Assembly (NCBI GenBank): GCA_010645155.1
Contig: CM021318.1
Location: forward strand, 2,314,811-2,378,810
Length of the DNA stretch: 64,000 bases
Source: Tigriopus japonicus
Lineage: Eukaryota; Arthropoda; Copepoda; Harpacticoida; Harpacticidae
Direction: 5' to 3'
Shown: positions 1-10,566 of the stretch, in pieces
Numbering within the stretch: the first letter of the stretch is position 1
How the letters are laid out: each line of letters opens with the position of its first letter
Made by a program: the position numbers and the translations under genes
Notes under the pieces: model-generated
What the model was told of the DNA's origin: nothing
Database searches by the model: none
The model's input: only the letters and a program-made list of their open reading frames with translations

Positions 1-763
1 GCTTTTTCTTTCAAGAAATGTGTATATAATAAGCGTTTAATGTCTATATTCCGAGGAATTCTTTTGTTATCTGTCAAAGATGGATGCATGAATATTCAAT
101 GGTATAATAACTCTTCATTTGAGGAGCAATAATTTACATAGACTTCAAAATTTACATAGACTTCAAAATCAAGAAATTTGATGTAGGTTCAATCCGCTAA
201 ACAATTCAATCCCCTAAATCAGTTCATTTGCGTCGAATTTGATCTTTTGCACGGTGAAAGTGACACACCTATCCCTTGGAAGCAATGGTGCAATCTTGTG
301 AAAGAGTCATCCACGTGACTAGATAAGCGCAGTAGGACCTAAAGACGCATAGGGCCCAGTAGGACAAAGTCAGCTGTGGATTTGTAGGGCCAAACGGTTA
401 GAGGGGGGTCAAATCTTTGGTTGTAGTGTTTGAAAATTTGTGATCATAACATCACGGAAAAGCTGTTCCTTCGCCTGATCCGAGGTTGTTGCGAAATAGA
501 AATGTGAACTAAGCTCTTGAATGACCAGGAATCTTTATTGAGTTGTTTGGAGGATGAGGATGAGCTTTGACCCATCCCTAGCCATGGGACTCCCAAGAAT
601 GCCCAGCTGAATTCGTCCGACCACGCATTTCCATTTCAGTCACCTTGTGGTTGCCCTCGTGTTGATCAACAAACATTTGTGCTGTAGAAAGAAACAGATC
701 AACTGCTGTCAGTGCAAACAGAAATCGTGAAATCGTTCAAGATATCGTTTTAGAAGGTGAACC
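1..763. other. Upstream intergenic and DCP2 5' leader
   Basis: No convincing coding region is visible before the DCP2 start codon at 764. The stretch includes one copy (563-627, minus orientation) of a short dispersed repeat that recurs near 31261-31316, 59671-59727 and 59861-59912. The DCP2 promoter and 5' leader should lie just before 764, but no TATA box was recognised. Confidence 0.5.
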
Positions 764-3700
764 ATGGCTTCTTTTCATTCGATTCCGTTGGAGATCCTGG
801 ACGATTTAGGGGCCCGATTTATCATCAACATTCCCGAGGCTGAGCAACAAGACCTCATTCGAATCTGCTTCCAGGTGAATTCCTCAATCCAACTTTGATC
901 ACTTTCTGAATTTACTCTAAGAAATAATGGAGAAAATTATCATCGACACAATAACCATACCGTTAAGCTTTAGCTTAGAAATCCTACTCTTGTCAACGCG
1001 TCTTTGAGATATTGATAATTGAGAGTCACGATTGTATTATGATAAGTGATGGGGATTGTCTCACTTCTAGGAATCACTTATAATTGCCACGAGGTTTATG
1101 TTTTACTTCTTTTGTACTTATTGTTTGTCAACAAAAGCTTCAAAGAGACAGAAATCATTGAAATTGTCCCTTACAAAGTTCATGGTAGGACGAGCGAGGA
1201 AACTTACTACATTAAGAGTTAAGCAAACAAGCCGCTTTCATTTTTAACCATTTTATAATAGCCATTTTTCTAATTTGCAGCGTGTATGATGCAAGATTCC
1301 ATTAATAAGCTTATTAGATAAATATATATTGCGAATTCAGTGTTGAAAATACTGTAAAACAATTTTTTTCAATGTCCCGTTATACAATCTACTTTCTAAC
1401 GGATTTAAACCCTTCGAGTTGCACGTTATTTATTGATGATGACTCAGATCTAAAAAAGGGGCCTTTACAACAATGCAATAATTATCACGTCTTTAAAACA
1501 CATCAATCGACAAATGAAATGACAAGATAAAAGACGTTACGTAAATAGACGTTTACTCTAAGGATATTTGTTGTTTCAATTACTTTTGACATTGACGCCC
1601 AGTGACAACGTTCAGTTAACATCAACGATTGGGTTCTGACGAACACTTCTCAACATGCATATCCGTTGGGCGTGGATCGTTTTGTCTTTGCCTTGGATCG
1701 AGGGACGAACGTTGGAAACGCCCGGATTTGGAGCAAAATTATTGGGCAACTTTATTGGTGCGCCTTGCTTCTATGAAGATTTGAGGCCTTTTCCCGGCGA
1801 TTGCTCTAAGTTCTTACAATGTAATATTCCGTTCGAATACGAGATGCCTTGTCCATCGGGGTTGTATTTCTCATACCCTCAGCAGACATGTGATTGGCCG
1901 GAAAATGTACCCAATTGCGAGGCACCTCCTACCTCAACACCCGCAAGTGGAAACACTACAACGACCACTTCAACCACCACAACCACCACAACCATTACTA
2001 CTACTGCTGCTAATACCACCACAACTACAACGACACCTACAACCACAACAACACCTACAACCACAGCGGCACCTACAACCACAGCGGCACCTACAACCAC
2101 CACCACTACAACCACAACGACACCTACAACCACCACCACTACAACGACACTTACAACCACCACCACTACAACCACAACGACACCTACAACCACCACCACT
2201 ACAACCACAACGACACCTACAACCACAACTACGACAACAACTACCACCACAACTACTACTACAACAAGAACTACCACAACTACTACAACTACCACATCAA
2301 CGTTAAAACCCACCAAATGTAAATTTGACGGACAAATGTTCGACAACCCAAATGACCCCACCAATCACACTTACATCTTATGCTCTGAGAATGGAGATGG
2401 ATCCGGTTTCAATGAAAATGCGATGCCATGTAACGATTACTTAATCTTTTACCCTGATAGAGAAGAAGGTAAAGGCGAATGTTGGTATCCATGCCAAAGC
2501 GACCCTACGATTGATTGCAACCGATACCCTATTCTTGAAGAAGAGTGTGATTTAAATAACGTGATTTGCGAAAAGGAAAAATTTCCCATGGAAGAAACTT
2601 GCGCAGGATTTCGTTACTGCTTCTTGGACAAGTATTTCCTCTCATCAGGTTGGGTTGTATGTGAACAATTTTGTCCTCAAGGAACAATCTTCGATGATCA
2701 GGAAAAAGTCTGCCGTCAAGGAATCGACTCTAACAGTTGTGAGGCCAGTGCTCCTCCTTCCAGACCCGATTTTGAATGTCCTTTCGAGGGTAAATTCGCT
2801 AACGAAGAGGATTCGGAGGGACGCACCTATTTCCAATGCGAATATTGGCCCAATAGCCTTATTTTGCAAGATTTATATGTAGCGTGTCCGGCTGAAACTG
2901 CTTTTGATCAAAACGCACAGAAATGCTTGTGAACAAGAATAAACAGACTATCTTGCATGAACCCTTTAAAACCTTATAGCAAGAAGTTTGCTCAATATTT
3001 TTTGTACCTCAATATTTTCCCGGGAACTTATTGAAAAAGTCCATTGATTGGTTTTACATTGACGAGTAACCATTTTTGTTTCTCATTCTCCCCTGAATTA
3101 GGTCGAGTTAGCCCATTGGTTTTACATTGACGAGTATGTCCAAGATAATGCCAGCAACTACAAACCAAAACTTCGAAGCTGCGGAATGCGGGAGTTCGCC
3201 GAACACATGTTCAGACATATTGGATTTCTTCGTGGTTATGCCGACAATATTCATGAGGTCTTGGAAGACTGGAGACAATACAAAATGTCTGTTCCCACGT
3301 ACGGAGCCATTATTCTCAATGAGGATCTCTCACAGGTTAGTTGTCCTTATGATGTCCTTGATTTCAAAAAGTCACCCCTGATTAACTATTTGTCTTTCAG
3401 GTCCTTTTAGCTCAAGGTTTCTGTTCCAAATCAACTTGGAGTTTTCCCAAAGGCAAGGTCAACGAGGACGAACTTCCTCATGATTGTGCTGTTCGAGAAG
3501 TATTAGAGGAAACGGGATTTGATATCTCGTCAAGAATTGATGAAAATGTGTACCTGAAAACCGTTGTGAACGATCAGACCGTGATGCTCTTTTTGATTCC
3601 TGGTGTTCCCACGGAAACCAAATTTATGCCCAGAACACGTAACGAGATTCGAGATCTCCAATGGTTTCCCGTAGCTGATCTTCCTAACCATAAGAAGGAA

Positions 3701-4165
3701 GTCATGCCACCCAACCACCTGAATATTGGTCCAAACAATCTGTACATGGTGTTTCCATTCATCAAGTGAGTCTGAAATATTTTACATTATTTTTCATGTG
3801 CCCAGATTTTTATACCATTTTCCTTCCACAGAAATCTCAAAAAGTGGATTGGAACATTCAAACGGGGACATTTTCGACGACTTCCGTCGGAAATTCATAA
3901 TAGTAGTCGCCAAACTCCGCCTATTGAGACTCCTAAACCATTTAAACAAACTCAATCACCATCAAAAACTCTTCGAAGTAAGATCAAATCTCCTAATAAA
4001 TTGCCCTTCCATACTGAATAATTATCCTCATTTTCAGAACAAAAAGAACAACCCACACAAACATCGGAAGAACTCCATTGTCCAAAGATTTGGTCCAATT
4101 TTCAATTCAAGAAGAACGACATTTTCTCTGCCATGTCCTCAATTCCTGGTTGGGTTGCTCAATGA
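764..4165 (+). CDS. DCP2: mRNA-decapping enzyme 2 (DCP2), five exons
   Basis: Exons are 764-874, 3102-3335, 3401-3765, 3832-3977 and 4038-4165. All introns are GT-AG and phases agree, giving 327 residues. The first exon ends in ICFQ and the second begins VELAHWFYIDEY, the conserved box A start of DCP2. Box A fills residues 1-115. The Nudix domain follows from residue 116, with the catalytic signature visible as GKVNEDE then REVLEETG at about 133-154. DCP2 removes the m7G cap (releasing m7GDP) in cytoplasmic 5'-3' mRNA decay. The C-terminal tail is short and ends in a conserved-looking CPKIWSNFQFKKNDIF segment, so the long disordered tail of insect DCP2 is missing. Intron 1 (875-3101) contains an independent same-strand gene. 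Family identity is secure; alternative 3' exons cannot be excluded. Confidence 0.93.
1655..2932 (+). CDS. Secreted chitin-binding mucin (peritrophin-A/CBM14 type), nested in DCP2 intron 1
   Basis: Intronless, 425 residues. A hydrophobic N-terminus (1-17) suggests a signal peptide. A CBM14 (peritrophin-A) domain at about 36-90 has the six cysteines C38, C50, C56, C66, C79 and C88 with the usual aromatics. Residues ~94-216 are almost pure threonine with scattered proline, a mucin-like O-glycosylation tract encoded by ACA/ACC/ACT runs (about 1950-2310). Two to three further cysteine-rich segments follow (CKFDGQMF..., CAGFRYCF..., FECPFEGKF...), likely divergent chitin-binding folds. Such proteins line the gut peritrophic matrix or cuticle. 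The gene lies wholly in DCP2 intron 1 on the same strand. The Thr tract also makes long poly-Val and poly-Pro/Gln reading frames in other frames, which are artefacts. Confidence 0.85.
   Translation: MHIRWAWIVLSLPWIEGRTLETPGFGAKLLGNFIGAPCFYEDLRPFPGDCSKFLQCNIPFEYEMPCPSGLYFSYPQQTCDWPENVPNCEAPPTSTPASGNTTTTTSTTTTTTTITTTAANTTTTTTTPTTTTTPTTTAAPTTTAAPTTTTTTTTTTPTTTTTTTTLTTTTTTTTTTPTTTTTTTTTTPTTTTTTTTTTTTTTTTRTTTTTTTTTSTLKPTKCKFDGQMFDNPNDPTNHTYILCSENGDGSGFNENAMPCNDYLIFYPDREEGKGECWYPCQSDPTIDCNRYPILEEECDLNNVICEKEKFPMEETCAGFRYCFLDKYFLSSGWVVCEQFCPQGTIFDDQEKVCRQGIDSNSCEASAPPSRPDFECPFEGKFANEEDSEGRTYFQCEYWPNSLILQDLYVACPAETAFDQNAQKCL
3047..3136 (+). repeat. 22-bp direct repeat across the DCP2 exon 2 boundary
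   Basis: The 22 bases at 3047-3068 recur exactly at 3115-3136, where they encode the HWFYIDEY part of DCP2 exon 2. The intronic copy lies 68 bp upstream, before the acceptor AG at 3100-3101. It looks like a local duplication of exon sequence into the intron end. Confidence 0.8.
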
Positions 4166-4515
4166 CAAGCGTAACGTGATCTCTCATAATTTGACATTAT
4201 CTTCATATTTGTGCCTATGTTTCATATGTGAACATAAACTCACTATGTTATGCAAACGGTGTTTGGCCTTTCTTTTCTCTTGTCCCCTCTCTACTACGTA
4301 ATTTTCATGACCGAACCCTCGGTTTTTTTCTTCTGATTTATTAGAGGTTTTCCTTGGCTAAGTCAGAAATCAGACCCTAATTCCAAGGATTAAAAATTAA
4401 TGACAGTCGTTTATCAAAGCACGATTTTTTGTTGTACTGTTGATTATTGATTGAACACCTTCTTGAGTTTGTATGAGGAATTTGTCTGTTAAGTTCCAAG
4501 GCTCAAGGTGCAAGC

Positions 4516-4818
4516 ATGTGTTGCAGATTGGAGTCTTGTTGCTGCTCAATCACCAGTTTGTGCCGGATTTCCATGGCCTTGAATTTGGCCTTTATTGCCA
4601 TGTGTACCACTTCTCTTTATCAGGTCATTGATCCTAGAATCATATATTGGCCTTTATTTGTGACTTGTTCTCACTCCATTCTGTTGGTGGGCAAAGCTAA
4701 TTCCAATTTCAAGCTGATTCAATCTTGGCAAGTCATTTGCTTGTGCCACATTTTGTTTTTGGGAATGGTTAATATCTCAATCTGTTTGGTCACAGTGCCC
4801 AAATTTCGGGACAAGTAG
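4516..4818 (+). CDS. Small multi-span membrane protein (hypothetical)
   Basis: An ORF of 100 residues opens with a Cys-rich start (MCCRLESCCC) and has three hydrophobic stretches at about 20-37, 44-60 and 72-93. The MCCR...CCC start resembles small four-span membrane proteins of arthropods that have no assigned function; this is an impression from the pattern. A donor-like GTAGGT overlaps the stop, so this could be exon 1 of a longer protein. Joining it to the ORF at 5857 through the visible acceptor at 5842 does not keep frame. Start chosen as the first ATG of the open frame. Confidence 0.45.
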   Translation: MCCRLESCCCSITSLCRISMALNLAFIAMCTTSLYQVIDPRIIYWPLFVTCSHSILLVGKANSNFKLIQSWQVICLCHILFLGMVNISICLVTVPKFRDK

Positions 4819-5856
4819 GTTATGTGGACATCGTGGATTTTTCTTGTAGATTAAACGGTCAAGTAAAATTACCTTAGAATTTGCTGACTTGCAAGAATCA
4901 TGTTGATCACACGAGTTGAGAAAAAACTCCATTGCAAAACTGCAGATTTCTCTACATTTTTGCTAACAAATCTCGCTTTTGACATATGACCTAATGTTGG
5001 TGCTATTACAGCCAAAAGTGGCAACTTTTTAACTTTCTGATTAAAGTGCATTTTTCTTGAGGATAGACTACTTAAATGAAAGGTATGGACTTAAACCAAA
5101 AATTTAGAAGTTTTTTTTGCATGAAAGGCATTGCCGTTGATGGCTCAATAAACGTATATAAAGATCAATTATAAACTAAAAACAATAAATTGCCTATCTT
5201 TTGTCAAACGCCATTGAAACAGATGAAAATAACTTCTTGGTGGACAATTATTGAATTGTAAATGTGAGCTTTTCAATATTAATGAACACAGTGATTGTGG
5301 CTAGTAAAACAATTTTGGTCAGAAATTTCACCACGAACTAACAGTTGAAATTTAATGATTTGATTTTTTCTCTTTTTTTTTGAAGAGGTGGTAATTTTAT
5401 TGCCTTTTAACCAACTTGAACAATGAGTCCATATCATCCTCGGAATGATCTTAAGAATTGCACATTTTAATTGATAGCATTAGTGCATTTTTGTTTTTGT
5501 GGCTACCATAAACAAATCATGAGACAATTATAAACTTGCTTTTTCTGTTAATTTCAGACCCTTCCCAATATTCAAGCAATTAGATGACGGTCACATTTGA
5601 TCTATATTTAGCTTGGATCTTTCATTTTTTATTTCAAACATTTTTCATGTATCAAAAATTATAACATTTTCAAAGGAAGCTTAACCGTTCCATTACGTTT
5701 AATGCATTAAAAAGACATTTGGAATATTTTTCGTAAAAGATTAAACACCACCAATAAGAAACCATCCACATAACTTACTTTAACATAGAATCTTACAAAC
5801 ACTCTTTGTGGGAGAGGTCGATCAAAAGTAAGTAAAGTCCAGGAAACTCCATTTCT
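4819..5856. other. AT-rich non-coding stretch
   Basis: No coding signal or clear repeat was recognised between the two small membrane-protein ORFs. It may be intronic if the two ORFs belong to one gene. Confidence 0.4.
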
Positions 5857-6210
5857 ATGAAGTTCTTTTATCATTATCTGTCTTCAAGCTTCTATTCCAT
5901 AACCATCTCCATGATGATTTTCAATACATCAGCCGTGTTGGTTCTATTTTACGTTGTGTTCTACATGCTTGTGGATCAAAAGCTTTTGACTAAAAACCAG
6001 CATGATTCCATTGTTCTACCAACATCTACTACAAACCCTAACCCTGTTTCCGCTCAATCAGAGGAATCTCAAAGTTTAAAGGACATCTTATCATCCATTT
6101 CAACCACTATTTTGGTAGACCATGGACGTCTGGAGTCCTGGAGAAACGACGTTCTGTTTGAATATGGAAGTGTCTCATCATTGCGAGGATCCAATGCGGA
6201 TTTTCTTTGA
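5857..6210 (+). CDS. Hypothetical single-span membrane protein
   Basis: An ORF of 117 residues has one strong hydrophobic segment at about 11-42, followed by a Ser/Thr/Asn-rich tail. A possible acceptor lies just upstream (AG at 5841-5842), so this may be a terminal exon. An overlapping frame at 6122-6232 ends at a good donor (CAG|GTAATC). It could splice over a 99-bp intron to 6332, so the true 3' structure is open. No family recognised. Confidence 0.3.
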   Translation: MKFFYHYLSSSFYSITISMMIFNTSAVLVLFYVVFYMLVDQKLLTKNQHDSIVLPTSTTNPNPVSAQSEESQSLKDILSSISTTILVDHGRLESWRNDVLFEYGSVSSLRGSNADFL

Positions 6211-6526
6211 AAAAGGGCATTGTCCGGGTCAGGTAATCGTTATTAGAGCTGATTTAATCTTGATAAGGATATTGGTGTTGCTGGGGCAATTTTGGCTTCT
6301 TGGCCTAATTTGCTTACCTAGTTTCTTACAGAAACGTTTCGTTACAGTCCGCATTTGACCACCAAACCACTGGGTGAACTATTAATTACCCAATTGAAGA
6401 CGGTTGGATCTCTTTGAATGGGAACGAATATGAATAAACACCTCAGTGTGATGGGAAATTTTAAACTTTGAGGAAATTGGCCGCGTTTGAATCAGAAACA
6501 AATCGAGTTCCTTAAAAGTAACAACC

Positions 6527-8057
6527 ATGAAAGGTCTTTGCGGTACTTTGGTCGTTTTACTCCAACTTTTAAGCGTTGAAGCCAAGGTAACTTTTTAAAA
6601 TCAAGTTGAATTAACATGTTTTCAATTCAGTGAAAGTAGAAGAGTTTAAACAAACATTGAAATAGCAAAGCAATCATTTTCATCTATTGCTTTACTGCAA
6701 TGGGGCATTTTTTAGTTTTCCGATTGTGGCCTTAGCAAAAATAATTTCAACCGCTGCAACCAATTATTTAAGATAAGTAAATCGAGCATTCGATTCAAAG
6801 AATACAGCAACGAACATGTCGAAATATACATACGAAATATACATTTTACGTTTCAGGTCGTTAGATTACTAAAAAGCATAGACATCCGATTTGCTAATTT
6901 TCATTTGCGAATATTTTGGTCTCCTACCAAAGTTTTCAAACACTTTACCAATTACTGAGAATTTTTTTAATGCTTATTTCTGTCCAATTAACCAACTACC
7001 TACAAGATGGTTCCTAAAGGTGCCAACAAGTACTCTGAATATATAAAGAAACTTACGTACTTTCAAAATCATGTTTTTTGGCATCAACCAATATTCTCAT
7101 TCATTTTAGGAAAGCTTTAACGCTTCATCGAGAACGCTCTCTCGTTTTGGCGGACCTAGGAGTCAATTGAAATGCACGGAGTCATTCAATCAAGGAGGAA
7201 ACGCCATGGTTCTCGTAAATAATGCTGCCAATTTGGGTCAATTTGCCTTTGATAACCGAGCTTCATCGTGTTGTTTCACCGGAGTGTAAGTTATTACAAG
7301 TTTCATTCCATGGCTTCAAGTCATAATTGCCAAAAATGCATTTTCTATATTATAGTTGGATATTGTACGATTTGCCTAATTACAATGCCCTTGATTTTAA
7401 CGCCATCATGTATACCGGGTGGGGTGAAAATATGTGCGTGAATTTTGATGGCGTTTTCAATAAGAGGGCGTCTTCTGCTCGCGTCGGTGGCGCCCCTGAC
7501 GGATACAAGTGAGAACTTGCCATGATTCCCAATATTCTTGGTACAAATCATCCATAAAAAAACCTTGTTCCATAGATACAACACCTTGAACATCTTCCAA
7601 GGGCCATTTTTCATGGGAGATGAACAGTTTTTCTACAGTGATTCTGCTCAATTCCCGGTTGTGAATTTCGGCCAATCGTTGTTAGTAACCGGTTGCTCTC
7701 CATGGACAGTATATCAGTAAGTGTAAAAGGATTTTGGTTGTCTTATCCACTACCTAATCCTGAATTCATTTCTCAAGGTTTCCGAATTTCCAAGGAGCAG
7801 CCGTTTGTTTTATGCCACAAAACACTCAAAGTTGCGCCCCAGGTTTTTTTGCGAACGCTGGACTTTTGGGTGGATTAGCTGGGCAAATGTCCAGTGCAAG
7901 ACTGGGATGTTATTCTGGAAATGTGGTTACATCGCAAAGAACGGAAGATCCAGGATGGAGAGCGGAAGGGGATGGAAATTCACCCATTCGTTTGATTCAA
8001 TTAGCAGAACTTCAACAGAATCAGTTGGATATTTCCTCAGAAAATGGCGAAGAATAA
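6527..8057 (+). CDS. Secreted beta-gamma crystallin-like protein, five exons
   Basis: Exons are 6527-6586, 7110-7285, 7356-7508, 7576-7716 and 7778-8057; all are GT-AG with consistent phases, 269 residues. Exon 1 encodes exactly a signal peptide (MKGLCGTLVVLLQLLSVEAK). The mature part carries Greek-key hallmarks of beta-gamma crystallins: aromatic-rich strands such as WILYDLPNYN, a GPFFMGDEQFFY segment, repeated S/G-S turns and a GCSPWTVYQ segment typical of a motif end. Invertebrate members are often secreted and calcium-binding; the function here is unknown. An AATAAA overlaps the stop region at about 8056. The convergent minus-strand neighbour ends at 8307. Domain assignment is by motif reading; the exon structure is very solid. 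Confidence 0.75.
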
Positions 8058-8306
8058 ATAAAGTTCATGATGATAATAAAAGTGTGTTTATTGTAAGAAC
8101 GATTATCAATGGACACAATGCAACGTAAAGATGCCTTTCACATTCTTAGACATTCGGATGAAAGTGTTAAGAATATTTGCTTTTGTGTGTAACATATACA
8201 AATCAATTTGACTTTTCATTTAGCACGAGTATTGAATGAAGGTTGCATGTCTTTTGATAACATTGTTTTGCTTTTAAGCTTATAAATACTTCGGGACCAA
8301 TTGACT

Positions 8307-9239
8307 TTATCCAACAGTACGTGTTGTTTGGATGACAGTTACTCTCGTATTCTTAATAGCAAATAGGAAATCAATAAAGAACACAACACCGGCAGCAATG
8401 CTCAAAATACCCAAAACCAGTCCCATGGTGTAGCGACTTCCTCGGTCATAGCGATGGTTTACCAAGGATAGGGCACCAATGGTGATGAACAAGATAGCTC
8501 CCAACAAGTTAATGAACAATTCCTAAAATTTAGAAAGCAAACTTCTTTTAGTAAGGCGAGAGCAAATGTTGAAAAAAATGCCAAAAAAGGAAGGTCAGAA
8601 GTTCAAAAATGGGAAAACGTTCTTCACACATTAAGTGGATTCATTAAATGGCATAAACAATGCATGGTCTTTGCTTTCAATGGGTAAATGGAACATTTTT
8701 GTTAACTTTTCAGTACTTTTTCAGCCGGAACATTTTTAGCGACTTTTTAGGTCAGATATAAACTTTGACAACATAGTATTTTTATCAGGTTCAAGCTAAC
8801 ATAGTTTGATAGCAGCCCTACCCAAAAGGTTTCGTGACTTCAGAATCACATAACTTTCGTCTCTGCACAAAGAACCTATTCAAGCTGTCTCATGTACGCA
8901 CATAAACAACTTAGTAAGAGAAAGGATTGATGATCTTACCAAAATGGTGAGATTCGCTCCAAGAAGGTAAGTAACAAGGATGGCAGGAACAATAATTGCA
9001 TATCCGACATAAGTGCCCACTGCCAAGAAATGAGCACCCTCATCTCCGATCTTGAAAGGATATCCCTCGTCACCAAATCGGCAGAAAATCAAGCAAAGGA
9101 TGATGAACACCTAAAAAAGATAAATCTTGTCTTAAAAAGTCTCTTTAGTTGCAGTTCAAAAAAATATACTTACAATCTCAAGAATTTTGAGTAATCCAGT
9201 GGGCGTTTTGAGAACCCATGTATTGAAGGTGAAACCCAT
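8307..9239 (-). CDS. Four-transmembrane snakeskin/MARVEL-like protein, three exons
   Basis: Minus-strand exons are 9239-9174, 9110-8940 and 8522-8307, all GT-AG at phase 0, giving 150 residues. Four hydrophobic helices are visible: LLKILEIVFIILCLIF, GTYVGYAIIVPAILVTYLL, LFINLLGAILFITIGAL and MGLVLGILSIAAGVVFFIDF. Size, layout, the LK...LLK.LE start and the exon pattern resemble arthropod snakeskin (Ssk), a smooth septate junction protein of gut epithelium. The family name rests on topology and scattered similarity, so a general MARVEL-like small tetraspan is the safer label. The short C-terminus ends in TTRTVG. It is convergent with the crystallin gene. Confidence 0.7.
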
Positions 9240-9820
9240 TTTGCTGAAAAGAACAAGATCCGTATTCCGAATTCCAGTGCAATGTTTTCGTTTTCGTGTT
9301 CCAACTACTTCTGAAATACATCCATGACGATGGCCCAACTCTCTCTCTGCTCCCTACGTTCAAAGATGAACAAGTGTGTTGACAAATGTCAAGAGCTCGC
9401 CCACTTTCCAAGTGCAAAAATAAGCTTTTAAATTTTTCAAATAACCTTCTTGAAAAAATTAATCTATCATTCAATTTGGAAAACGATGTATTTATCAACA
9501 AGTTTCTAGATTGTTCCTCATGTGCGTAGTTGTGAAACACAAAAGAGGAGCGAGCGCGTTCTTACAAAATGGAACAACACTTAGATATGAACCTTATGGG
9601 CACACTGTGCTTTGTTCCACTTCGACAAGAGCAGCGCTGTCATGAAAATAAAACAAGACTGAGGATAAACATGGAACGTAACCACGCCCAGTTTTACGTT
9701 GATTACACAGCACTCTTGTCGGAAAAAACTGGCTTGAAATGAAACTGTTCAACTCTTGTTTCAATGTTCAACTAATGATGTCTCTCCTTGCACCTGGCCA
9801 ATTGGAATTCAACTCAATCC
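9240..9820. other. Upstream region of the four-span gene
   Basis: Non-coding as far as can be read. It should hold the promoter of the minus-strand four-span gene. No repeat recognised. Confidence 0.4.
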
Positions 9821-10542
9821 TTAGGGGTCGTGAAAGAATTCCACGATTGGATCAAAAGCTTTCAGTCTCTCAACTAGCCTAAATTCTTCAGAGTCGAGGA
9901 ATCTCAACTTCCGAAGAAGCATCTTCAACTCTATCTCTTTCCAAGAATGCACATCACACTCCCTGAGAAACAAAGTACAGAGTACAGACAATGTTTAAAA
10001 AGATAAACAATGTTCAGGATTAATAATCAGAAATAATTGCTCACCGACAACAACCAGGGGTGGATGAGGATGTTCCAATATTTGCAGTTCGCACAGCAGA
10101 GTAGGATCCACCAGCTTGGCTAGTATAGGTTGTGGTGGTTGTGGATCTCGACGATTGGAACGCGGTCGGCATTGCCAAAAACGATCAATGAATGAATGAT
10201 ATTTCGCAAATACAAACTGAGACGTTGATGCTCGAAGGCAAAACTCTGGATAAAAAGTCGCTCCAGACGCCTCAAATGCTCAGCAAATTGAACTTCTCGT
10301 TGACTGAGAGGGGTAAGATTGAGCCCACCTTTGTCGTGTTTGCCTTCCGCGTTTCGTTTTGGGTACGTGTATTTGCTTGATATGAACGAAGAGACCTGAA
10401 GAACAAGGGCCCAGCAGCCTTGCGCGACGCATTCGGGTTTTTTCCCATAACGCTTCAAGCATAGACAATCACAGTTAGCATCATTTGAGCAAATTCTTAG
10501 TTCGGACGCATCTTGGACGAAACTAATCTCATGACGAGCCAT
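9821..10542 (-). CDS. Unresolved minus-strand gene or pseudogene with overlapping open frames
   Basis: Two minus-strand segments look coding, but a single model does not close. The upstream part has an ATG at 10542 (MARHEISFVQDA...) and an open frame with REVQFAEHLRRLERLF and FEHQRLSLYLRNIIHS that stops near 10120. An overlapping frame reads YHSFIDRFWQCRPR...ILAKLVDPTLLCELQ and reaches a strong donor (GTGAGC) at 10044. A downstream exon, 9962-9821 after a clean TTTCTCAG acceptor, reads HSWKEIELKMLLRKLRF and ends in a stop. The donor and acceptor phases fit only a third frame. A frameshift (sequencing error or decay) or a missed exon would explain this. YHSFIDRFW faintly recalls a tyrosinase CuB helix; no family is assigned. 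Confidence 0.35.
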
Positions 10543-10566
10543 TGCATATGGTTCATATGAATTCAA

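Noticed and set aside
1879..2364. Minus-strand poly-valine ORF and plus-strand Pro/Leu/Gln ORF over the threonine tract
   Set aside because: Both are shadows of the ACA/ACC-rich mucin region in other frames.
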